From Trachelipus rathkii (Eukaryota; Arthropoda; Malacostraca; Isopoda; Trachelipodidae): 33,400 bases of DNA. The position numbers and the translations under genes are program-made. The DNA is taken from positions 85,001 through 118,400 of the forward strand of contig JABUQX010053508.1 in assembly GCA_015478945.1 (NCBI GenBank), given 5' to 3'. Below, in pieces: positions 10,341 to 19,754 of this stretch (the stretch's first letter is position 1; every line of letters begins with the position of its first letter). Below the pieces are notes generated by a model that saw nothing but the letters and a program-made list of their open reading frames with translations, searched no databases and was not told where the DNA came from.

Positions 10341-10560
10341 TATATATATTTTTTTTATATATATATATATATATATTTATATATACTATATATGGAAGTT
10401 TGGGTTTTGAAACCAAACGTTTTTTTGTTTGTTTAAACAATTCGAGAAAACATATAACTACTTATATTATATAATATATATACTATATATACTAGTAATA
10501 TAATATTATATTATATATATATATATATATATTAAATATATAATATATATATATTTGCTT
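10126..10560. repeat. (TA)n microsatellite complex
   Basis: Long TA runs. A unique island at about 10395-10462 contains a small hairpin (GTTTGG near 10398 pairing with CCAAAC shortly after). Confidence 0.9.
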
Positions 10561-10985
10561 TTTATAATAAAAAGTAATAGATTGGTCTAAACTCTAAAGG
10601 AAAGCATATAGCTAATACATCCTAATTACATATTTAGATAGGAAATAAATGGCAGGAAAACATTGATAACTAATTTAAAAAGATTTATAACATCAAAATA
10701 CCATAAGAATAACTAAAAACTAATTTTTAATAATTTTTTCATTGAGTTATAAAATTTTTATTAAGTTGTTTAAATAAATAAAACATTTTTAGGGAATATT
10801 TTCAAAGGTATATTTGAAAGGGAAGAATTCTTTAAATAATTTATCTTTCCCAAACTTTTTATATATTACAAATTAACTGTACGCATTTATCATTTATATT
10901 TTTCCATAATTTCAAGTTGTTGATTTAAAGAACATTGTTTTAATAGTAGGGAAGAAATTTCATCGGAGTTTTTGAAAAATTGGGA
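10561..10985. other. AT-rich unique DNA, nothing recognised
   Basis: Single-copy, stop-rich sequence. It may include the decayed 3' UTR of the minus-strand LINE that lies to its right, but no motif marks the boundary. Confidence 0.45.
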
Positions 10986-10989
10986 ACCA

Positions 10990-12735
10990 GGGCCAAATTA
11001 AAGCCTACACGCTCCGATACGCAGCTCTTAAAATTGTGCAAATCAAAGGTAGTTGGAAAAATAGATAAATGGAGTGTATTCCAGACTTTACCAGTGGAGT
11101 ACATATAAAATTGAGCACATCAGTTAAGTCTGTTTTTATAAATTTGTTTATTAATATAAAAAGAAAATATATTTGAAGAAGCAGGAAAGAAGGAGGTAGA
11201 TGACTGGAAAATTCAAAAGAGCAATGTAAATTCAATAAATTGTAATATCAATAGAATAAGGAGAGTGTTGCAACAGTTCGACTGCTAGAAAGATTGGAGA
11301 GTGTTAGTGAGAGTAGGTGAGAGAGTTAAAGAGTCGACAAGTCGTGCCTAGAATTCACATTATCAAGGAAAGCAAAATATGTGCAACCACCCCAGATACG
11401 TGATTCAGACAATATACAAGGGTGAGCAGCACCTCTATGTAGAGCTAGCCACTGGGGTGGTGAGAAGTAGTTCCTAGAAGCTTGTTAGATAAAGCATAAT
11501 GTGATCCATCTAAGAAAGATTACGAGGAAAGAAAATATCAAGAGTATTAAGAACAGAAGAGGGCTAGAGTTGCGTTTTCAAAAAAGATATTATAGTTATT
11601 TGGAAGATTGTGCCAATTAGATAGATAAAGATGCCGAGTTATTGAGGCATTGAAAACAATCACATTTTCCTTAACACAACTAAAGGTAAGAGAAAGATCA
11701 GAGGTTTCTTGTTTCAAGTTCAAGGCTACCCTCCTAGCATTATATTTTTTTTGTTGAATGAGTCGTCTTTCAAATTGGAAGGAGTAATGATGAGTGTTGA
11801 AGTTATCAGCCTAAGAGTGGAGAGGAGACACAGTAACAAATAGATCATTCAAGCAAAAATAGAAAAAAAAAGAGTTGGGATAGAACAGAATTCTGAGGAA
11901 CACCACTCTAATAGATTTAAAGAATAAGTGTTAATAGCAACCATAGAACGAATGGGAGGGAAGGGAATTAAAACTTTGCGCCAGAGTTTATCGAAAGCCT
12001 TCGATATGTTTAACGCCACAGAAAAAGATACACTGAAATGTGGAAGCGCAGAGGACCAAGAGTAGGAAAGAAAGGAAAGAAAATCAGCAGTTGTGCGGTT
12101 CTTCTGGCAATCAGAGATAAGATTAGAAGATTTAGATGCTTCTAAATCTTCTAGTTAAGAATAGATTCAATAACTTTAGGAAGAACAGAGGTTAAAGCGA
12201 TAAGACGATAATTGGAATGTTGACTGTGGTCCCGCTTCTTCGGCAAATGCTGAATGAATGCACTCTTCCAACAGAAGCTGATAGGCAGTGAGGAAACGAT
12301 TTGCCAATGCATGGTGCAAGATCAGAAGCACAAATTTTGAGGACCAATGGAAGAATAATTTAAGCACTCGGCTTTTTTAGTGTTAAGCTCAGAGAGTGCA
12401 GAAATAAAATTTTAATGAGTTGAAAGGGGGAAGAGAGGAGGGATAACTCTGGAACAGTCTAGAGTGGAATTAGAGGAAAAAGTTCGAGCAAACAGTTCAT
12501 CTTTAGCAGAAGTTAAGACATCAGTATTACCCAAAAAGATACAAGAGGAGGGAGAGAGGAAGAAGCAAAGTTGAAGATGACATTTTAAAATAGCAAAATG
12601 TCAAAAAGAGTATAGTAAACAGAAAGATTGTTGCATTTTCTACGGCGAAAAGTTTTTAAGGTCTCGAAGAGCTGATTTTTTGTCATTCCAGGATGAAAGA
12701 TGTAAATGCACGAGTGTCTGGATTTGAAGACAACG
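10990..12735 (-). mobile_element. Jockey-like LINE, decayed reverse transcriptase
   Basis: Reading the minus strand from 12735 downwards with frameshifts, recognisable blocks appear in the right order. First comes VLKICASDLAPCIGKSFP near 12330 (the thumb-side K-CAPELAP block). SNYRLIALTSVLPKVIES follows (about 12215-12160), then TADFLSFLSYSWSSALPHF. Motif A reads VALNISKAFDKLWRKV (about 12022-11973). SGVPQNSVLS (about 11909-11880) stands for GVPQGSVLS. The YADD box has degenerated to ADN at about 11803-11811, and a basic ERRLIQQKKYNARRVALNL block follows. The 3' part includes TPLVKSG near 11090. The order and wording parallel the + strand copy at 6190-7735, so both belong to the same broad superfamily but are clearly divergent. 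Stops and frame breaks show it is inactive. Confidence 0.87.
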
Positions 12736-12771
12736 ATAATTTCTGATAAATCTTGGTTTATCAGAAATTAT
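12736..12771. repeat. Perfect 15-bp inverted repeat with 6-base loop
   Basis: ATAATTTCTGATAAA at 12736-12750 is exactly reverse-complementary to TTTATCAGAAATTAT at 12757-12771, with loop TCTTGG. It sits at the 5' edge of the minus-strand LINE. The perfection stands out in an area of degenerate sequence. A terminator role has no basis in a eukaryote here. Confidence 0.9.
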
Positions 12772-13025
12772 TTTGTTTTCATATATGCTATAACATGTAT
12801 ATATATATATATTATCATATATATATATATATATATATATACTATATATATATATATATATATAGTTATACTACTGTAAATCTATTATTATTATATACTA
12901 TTATATATATATATATATATAGAATATATATAATAATACTATATATATATATATATAATATATACTCACTCTCATATATATATACTATATATAGTATATA
13001 ATATTTTGTTTTCATATATGCTATA
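12769..13025 (+). repeat. 24-bp direct repeats bracketing a (TA)n tract
   Basis: The same 24 bases beginning TATTTTGTTTTCATATATG are found at 12769-12792 and 13002-13025. Between them lie about 210 bp of TA-rich microsatellite. This looks like local duplication by replication slippage or unequal exchange across the microsatellite, or a target duplication around an insertion now lost in TA repeat. Confidence 0.8.
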
Positions 13026-13306
13026 TATATTATATATATATATTATTATATATATATATATATATATACCGCAAGATCCTTGTCAACTGGCAGAAGATCT
13101 TCAAAGTTCTCAGCATCCACCTCCCACCCGCAACAATATGCGTGGTTTCTGCAGCGACATTTGCGCCGCTGCCTCGACTGGAGTAACCCTCCGCGGATCT
13201 TTCAGGACTCTTTGTCATTCTCAGAGTATACTCTATTTCCCCTTATTTTTTTCAATCCTCGAGGACATTCTCCCGCACATGCTTCAGTTTCCTTCTGCTA
13301 AAAACC

Positions 13307-13333
13307 GGAGATATAGAAAGGAACCCGTTACCA
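13307..13333 (+). other. 2A-like ribosome-skipping motif, defective
   Basis: Codons read G-D-I-E-R-N-P-L-P. The 2A consensus is D-(V/I)-E-x-N-P-G-P, and only the critical Gly is replaced (by Leu, codon TTA). It is preceded by a leucine-rich stretch (LLLKT), as in known 2A-like sequences. APE-type non-LTR elements of several invertebrates are known to carry 2A-like sequences near the amino end. This copy should not skip because the G-P junction is lost. Confidence 0.65.
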
Positions 13334-13562
13334 GGAGCTAGGACATGTCCAATTTTCAGCAGAGTCGTAAAACGAAATTCTATCCGTTGTAATCAATGCC
13401 TGCAGTGGATACACAAACACTTCTCCCCCTTCACAACTCTCCCTTCATCCCAACACAACTGGATCTACCAAGTCTGTAAACCACCAACAATAATTAAAAA
13501 CCCCACCTCAAGCAAACAAAATCACAACTTAAACATACTACGAATCAATATAAATGGGATTC

Positions 13563-14758
13563 GGTACGTGCGCCATTCTATCATAGAAAAAGGTCAACAG
13601 GTGATTAATCGGAAAGTTCCTGAAAAGGCTCTGAACTGATAATTTGGCACTGTCTCGGTCGGTGCCGACGACTTCGCCAGTTATTCAGTTATTTTCAGTT
13701 AATGGAATATACATTCGGAATTTTCAGCCCGATTTTGCACTAATAAACACCAAAATGTAGCTTTCTTGTTTAGCTCTAACAACGTGTGTATTTATGTTGT
13801 TTTCTATTGAGTAATATTCTGCATCTATACAATTTTTCGTTTCAAAATCATGTTTCTGGCAAGCAAATTTTCCATGATTACTTATATAATATTTTAGTGA
13901 GGATTAAATTCTTCAAACTTGAAATATGCATTAGATATGTGTCCACTTACCTACAATAGTCAACTGATTTATTTTCGAATTTTTTAGTTTTGTGCTCAGC
14001 GTGTTCCAATTTCCAAACCCATTTTTTCTTGAAATTTGAAAGGCGACTCCGTTAACATATTTTTTTTCTTTACCATCCGATTAACATCGAATTTTCAGGC
14101 TGTGTAAAGTCGGCAAAAGATGCCATCTTTTTTACATATATATATATATTTGTATATGCAATATAGGTTTGGATTTGTTTTGGAAAAAATTATCAAAGAG
14201 AAATGTATTCTAAGAAAATTTTTTAGGTAATATCTTCTCTCCAATGTACAAATAAAGTAATAAAGTAAAAAAGATTGCTGCCCTTGCCCCACCACTTATA
14301 CAAGCCCTGAAACATTTGATGTTTGGACTCGGGACAATGGGATTAGAAAAAAAAAGTATGTCAATTTTATCACTTTCTCAAATCTGCAAAAAAATCGGGT
14401 TTGGAAATTGCCCTGAGCGATAAAACTAAAAATTCGACAAAAAGTAAAATTCAATAGATGTAATGGACCCATCTATGAATATTTCAAGGTTTGAATGCAT
14501 TAGTCGCACCACACACTCTCACTCTGATATGAAAATTAGTCAAAAACATAGAATTTGAAAACATTGAAAATTCTTAGTTATGAGCTACAGTCAATCAGAA
14601 AAAACACCCTCGTAGTGCGCAAAAAAAGCTGACATTATTGGTTGTTTATTGAGTCAAGATCGGGCTCTGAAAATGCCATGGTTAGAATTTATGATCCATT
14701 TTTTTTTGTTCAAGTGGTGGTTGAAAAACTGGAACCAGCACCCAGCATTATGGATCAT
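13563..14758. mobile_element. Foldback (long inverted-repeat) insertion inside the LINE
   Basis: Two arms of about 415 bp, roughly 13718-14135 and 14264-14676, are imperfect reverse complements around a spacer of about 128 bp that contains a TA/TGTATATGC stretch. Anchors: TTCCAAACCC at 14011-14020 against GGGTTTGGAA at 14397-14406. AATAAACACC and TAGCTT at 13743-13763 pair with AAGCT and TGTTTATT at 14626-14650. TTTTCAGCCCGAT at 13721-13733 pairs with ATCGGGCTCTGAAAA at 14659-14673. The arms keep register with only small indels. The block splits the LINE endonuclease between INGIR and IHLAMIQE and lacks the A/C strand skew of its host, so it was added later. No transposase frame is present. 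It could be a foldback/MITE-type element or two inverted copies of one short repeat. Exact ends and target duplication were not determined. Confidence 0.7.
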
Positions 14759-17700
14759 ACCCTGAAACACCGACAATATACACTTAGCAATGATCCAAGA
14801 AGCCCACATGCCTGAAAACACTCACTGATTTAAGATAAAGATTGATATTATTCACTACTCAAATTCAAAAAAAAAACCTAGCGATAACCCTCATACGCAG
14901 TGCAGGCATTCACTTACATAAACCACCTCACACCCACATACATTTTCTAAATCGACCATACAACAAAACATTACATCTTCACAATAATGAGTAGCAAAAA
15001 ACCACACAATAAAATAATATCCTCACTCAACCTCGCCACACCTATACCACACGCCCAACACTACTAAATTATCAAATCTCTCGCTCTCAAACCTCTTAAA
15101 AAGTCTATAACTGACAGGGTGGCATACCTCAACTCTCTCCACTCATCATTTTACATCATCCAAGTTGCCAACCACAGAGGTATCCATATGCTATCAAACT
15201 TTGAAAATCTAAACATTCACAAAAACCTAAACTTCCATACTAAAATTTCCCCAAAACTAATCAAACTTACACTTCCTGAGACTGTTACTCTCTGCTCTAC
15301 AGAATTTACACACCAAAATTTGACACTCCCACTCTAACCTCCATAAACTCCGACTACCTTCCTATCATTATTAAATATCATAAACTTGTACCGTATATCT
15401 TACAGATAAAATATACAAATTATAAAAAGGATCATTGACTGGGAAAAAATTCACTGTCTATATACGGACTAAACTATACACACTCTTAAATCACAAGAAC
15501 ACCTACACCATCAAGCAAAAGCTATCCAAAACCTCGACTACCTCAATTCAAAAGACTGCAAACCAATATATCCCCAAGATTACCTTAAAAGATACTCATC
15601 CAACCCTAACCCTTGAAATAGAAAAAACTGGTAATCAAACAACGCAACTCGTGGTTCAGAAAATTACTACTCAATCACCATTATCTCAATTCACAGTTAA
15701 ATTCTCATAAATATCCAGAATCAAGAACCTAAATAAACATACTATCTCGATAAGATTATGCCAAGACTCTCTCTCTATTAAGCAACCTCCAAAACTACTA
15801 ACAATACCAGAAAGTGGAAAACAGTTTACAATCACTGAAACAAATATAACGAATCAATCAAACCAAACTCACAAAACACAAACCTCCAAACAACTGGCCG
15901 CAAAGCTAATAGAAGCTACCCACTTCTTAATCAAAGCTACAAACCCATGCACCATATGTAAACAAGGAAAATTATCAAAGACCTGCAAAAAAATATACCG
16001 AACAGTACAGAATATAACCATTAGTGCCTAGGGAATACCTATAAATTCTTTTAAAAAACCCTGCCAGCCACATGTCCAGACAACATATTCTCAGCAAACA
16101 ACTTTAACACCTAGGGGAAGATACATGCACTAAGCCAACTGGCCATAAAATTATACTCCAAAAGCTCCATCTACAGTTTTAAAACTCCTTTTAGTCCCCA
16201 TTTGAATTAAAGCAGATCATAATACCAAAGCTTAAAACCCTGAAAAGACCCCTCAAAACCCATCTTCTTACCGTCCTATATCACTGTTAATCTAACAGTT
16301 ATGGCAAACTCCTCGAAACACACCATTGATCAAACTACACCTCATACATTCCCCTACACAAAATCTCCAACCACAGTTTCCAACCACATCACTCAATCCA
16401 CAGACTTGCAGCTCATAAACATTCATCCAACCCATTAACTATTTGGCCTAAACTCTGACACAAACACACAAAACAATTACTCATCGCCATCGACATCAAA
16501 CCAAAAACCTACTCGACCATATTCAAAACACAACCCTAATCGCTCAATAATTGTAATTTAAACGTCCTAACACGTCCCACGCGAAATCGATCAAAATAAT
16601 AGCTATCTAACTCTTAATCAGGAAGAACATGCGCCCAAACTCAAAACCGCAACACGTTGACAAAGCTAGCAAGCTTGAACATCAGTAAACAGAGTACCTA
16701 AGGGCGCAAATGCTTTAACCCACACTTGACCCGATCCCCACAACCACCAAACCAAACTACATCAACATCACGAATCTATGCAGATTATGATACACATTCG
16801 TCCTCTACACAGTCAGAATACCTCAAACACTTCCAAATCGACACAACCATACTCTCTTAACCTACATCATAACCATGGCTAACCAACATACCAAGAAGTC
16901 CGGCCTCACCAAACAAAATCATTCAAGTTACCCTAATATCTACCGCGAAATCGAAACCTATAACTAACCCCAAATTCACTACCCAACGAACAGCCGTTAA
17001 TTCACTAGCAAAACTCCAAAAATCTCTAGGCATAGCACTCGACACTCACTTAAATTTCACAAAACCCATTGACCAACATAACCACATCAGCAAACAAAAA
17101 AAACTAAGCAACTAATCATAGCAATTACTGATATCTATTATACAATAGACACAGATCGCCACTATAAGCTGACGAACAACTTTTCATCCGTATCAACACT
17201 AAATTACGCTACTCCCATATTGCACCCACTCCTGACTAAGCTAACAGACATGAAAAAAATTACAAGAATAACACAAAACAAGGCACTCAGAATAAGTTAC
17301 AGATGCCCTCCACATCTCCCAATACATATCTACACGACAGAGAACAAAAATATCTACCAATAGACAAACACTTAGACAATGACAGCGACGCTATTCTTGT
17401 GTCAAAACTCGAACACCCCAAAACCCATGTCACACCACACTCTATTTATAAAAGACTTAAATAACCTCCTCCTCTCCAGCATACGTTGATTATAAACAAT
17501 CCTTCACGATATCCACCCCTCAAAACAACACCATACACCAAACAGTATCCACACACTCGCTCTAACCGAAACTACCCTAAAAAGGGACGAGAAGGCTAAC
17601 ATGATAGCTAAATTAAAATTCCACCTCACATCACTCCCAGGAAAATCATACTCTCTCCCGTAGAACCATTTTAGTCATCCCTGTCCCAAATTAAGATGCG

Positions 17701-18003
17701 GCCACCATCCATAACTAACAACCCCACTATAAAACACAGAAATTGACCCAAAGAACCCAAGCCACCATCAAACATTGCTCCAATTCTGCCGGCTCCGGAA
17801 ATAATTCTCTCACTTCCTTCCTAATCTTCATTTTAACTTCTCAACCCAGATGCATTGGAACATCCTCAGGGCAAGAAGATTCTATGGAGGCGGCCGGCCG
17901 AAGCTGGCGGGGTATCTCTGACCGCCAGCGTATCAGCGGCCCTGAGACGGCCCCGCCGCCAGGCAGGCGTGAGAAGAGTAAAAAGTGTGAAGAGTATTGT
18001 TAG

Positions 18004-18105
18004 TATATAATACTATCAATTAATATATAGATATATAGTATATTATATATTATATATACTATATATGTACTATAATATATATATATATATTAAAAAGTAA
18101 AGTGT

Positions 18106-18144
<39 letters not shown>

Positions 18145-18145
18145 C
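18004..18145. repeat. (TA)n microsatellite at LINE 3' end
   Basis: TA repeats directly following the last recognisable LINE sequence, plausibly its tail. Confidence 0.9.
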
Positions 18146-18151
18146 AAATAG

Positions 18152-18335
18152 GCAGCAATATTGACTCACAAGTGCAGAAGTTACCTCGCATATTTGGATG
18201 TCGAGAGTCATGTTATATTGAGAACTCGAACGACCGTCACAGAATCTTGCGCTTTGGTTGGAAGCTTCTTCGCGTTTCTTTGTACTTATTTCGTAAAAAG
18301 TTATTTTGATGATTACTACTCTGTTCTGTTTGTAT
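18152..18335 (+). CDS. Candidate internal coding exon, unidentified
   Basis: An AG at 18150-18151 (in-frame TAG, so the frame starts here) is followed by 184 nt of open frame with balanced composition. A perfect consensus donor GTAAGT lies at 18336-18341. The predicted peptide begins AAILTHKCRSYLAYLDVESH and later includes a hydrophobic stretch (ALVGSFFAFLCTYFV) that could be a membrane segment, ending KSYFDDYYSVLF. The acceptor has almost no polypyrimidine tract because TA repeat precedes it, and this is the weak point. No partner exon is visible nearby. I do not recognise the protein. Confidence 0.3.
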
Positions 18336-18341
18336 GTAAGT

Positions 18342-19420
18342 ATTTACTTTACTCACTGGCATCAGAAAATTGGTAAATATTAAATTTTATACCATCCGAT
18401 TCTATTAAATTGTTTAAAATTTTCAACAAATTATAGCAGTGAATTTGTTCAGTCTCTGCAAAAGAAAACAATATTCGGCATAACAGAATAGTAGGAAATA
18501 AATTTCATATAATAGTGGATTAGTTATAAATGATTTTTGAGTAAATTTGATTTTTATATCTGCAACTTAAAAAAAATTTTCATGCAAAATTAACAGCTGC
18601 AATATTTATTACGCTACATTTCAAACTATTATTTCATTTATTTAATGGAGTTAAGTTTTAATCTGCAATATTAAGTACAATCAATTCCCTAAACTACGTC
18701 AGAACTTACTTAAAATTGCAGACTATTGAAGTATACCCAAGCTGTCTAATCCAATCTATTCTAACCCTCCATTCTACCTTACATAATTAAACTAAAATCT
18801 AGTAACTTAACAATTAGTTACTCGTTTACTCTTTTAATCAGCTAACATGTAACCCATTTTAATATTAGTAAAAAAAAAATAACTTATGTGAAAATTTTTT
18901 ATTAATTCGTATGCTTAGTCTTTAAAAAATGAATGAAAAAAGATTTTGTTTATTAAAATATGGAACCCATTGCTCATATGTTTAACTTCTGCCTAAAAGT
19001 AATTTCAGACATTCATTAATTCTTTCGTACTCAAAATAGGGGTAGAATCTATTTCGCTTGGAATAAATCCTTTTAAAATCCCCAAGGATTCTAAAACCAT
19101 AAAACTAAAAGTTAACTTTTTAATAGTATCACTGCAAAATCTAAATTTTTATTAATATGTGAAAAATAAAACTATATAAAATCATACCCACACATTTGAC
19201 TTAACTATGCTCTCTCTCTCAATATCAGACAACTAACCTATACGTAATTTATAATATAAAATATAGGATAATATACTAGCTGCAAACACATTATAATAAG
19301 CCGAATATTTTTAGTAAAGGCATCAAAAATGCATAAATCTACATGATGATGACGGTTATTTCTTATCTGGGCTGTTTCGCCATGGGAAAATGATTAATTT
19401 TTTAATCAGAAGCCCTTCTA
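18342..19420. other. Unique AT-rich DNA, no gene seen
   Basis: About 1.1 kb of single-copy AT-rich sequence with stops in every frame. Oligo-A/T runs are common but no element motif or splice-bounded frame was found. If the exon at 18152-18335 is real, this could be intron. Confidence 0.5.
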
Positions 19421-19426
19421 TCCACT

Positions 19427-19753
19427 ATGGTACATAATGAAACATCTCGATTTGACATTGCAATTCTCGTCCTACTGATAACCCAAATATCAATATTACT
19501 ATTAGGTACTTTTTCATACTCGAGAATTTGTTACAGCTACAAAAATTTATTTGTCACTCCTGTTACATTTCCTTCACACACAACACACACTTACCAATCA
19601 CATAACTCCACACACACAGCACATTCACACACAACACTTACACCAACGACACACACACACACCATCACACAGCGAAAACAACAACACACCACCACTACTA
19701 CTAACATCCCCACCACCATCCATCCTACCACACTACAACACCCACATAACTAA
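19427..19753 (+). CDS. Small ORF: hydrophobic segment plus Thr/His-rich tail; doubtful
   Basis: An ATG at 19427 in a fair context (CACTATGG) opens 108 codons ending in TAA. Residues about 9-29 form a hydrophobic segment (IAILVLLITQISILLLGTF). From residue about 45 the protein is almost only Thr, His, Ser, Pro and Asn, because the DNA there (19565-19750) is a degenerate CA/ACC low-complexity repeat. Translation of CA repeats gives exactly this composition, so the tail is probably an artefact. A signal-anchor plus mucin-like product is the alternative reading. No family is recognised and there is no splice or poly(A) context. Confidence 0.15.
   Translation: MVHNETSRFDIAILVLLITQISILLLGTFSYSRICYSYKNLFVTPVTFPSHTTHTYQSHNSTHTAHSHTTLTPTTHTHTITQRKQQHTTTTTNIPTTIHPTTLQHPHN
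19565..19750 (+). repeat. CA/ACC-rich low-complexity tract
   Basis: Degenerate CACACA, ACAACA and CACCACC units with almost no G on the + strand. Its composition is unlike the TA repeats that dominate the window. Confidence 0.85.
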
Positions 19754-19754
19754 T

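Larger units (their letters stand above)
13070..18003 (+). mobile_element. Long APE-type LINE with PHD-like finger, 2A-like motif, endonuclease and reverse transcriptase relics
   Basis: From 13070 a single frame is open to 13636 apart from one TAA (13184-13186). It encodes LLLKTGDIERNPLP (2A-like motif at 13307-13333). A cysteine/histidine region follows (TCPIFS, RCNQCLQWIHKHF, NWIYQVCKPP): the layout of a PHD-type C4HC3 finger, with three expected cysteines read as F, F and Y. The frame then reaches NILRININGIR, the opening of an APE endonuclease. A foldback block interrupts here. The endonuclease resumes at about 14760 with DNIHLAMIQEAHMPENTH and continues through NHRGIHMLSNFENLNIH and TLPETVTLCSTEF (15170-15320). 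Reverse transcriptase traces are a decayed SYRPISLL block (about 16240-16290), IAIDIKPKTYSTI (from 16483, for IDI-KAYDTI), VPKGA for VPQGSP, and YADY (16777-16788) for YADD. A late Cys-rich block and 3' UTR run to 18003, followed by (TA)n. The + strand is conspicuously A/C-rich and G-poor over 14860-17750. Multiple stops make it dead. The clade may be CR1- or jockey-related; it is not resolved. Confidence 0.85.

Noticed and set aside
10210..10440. Minus-strand 76-codon frame rich in Ile and Tyr
   Set aside because: Almost entirely a translation of TA repeat.
12753..13001. Plus-strand 82-codon Ile/Tyr frame
   Set aside because: TA repeat translated; no splice or start context.
14095..14295. 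Minus-strand 66-codon frame
   Set aside because: It lies across the spacer of the foldback block and partly in TA repeat; no coding support.
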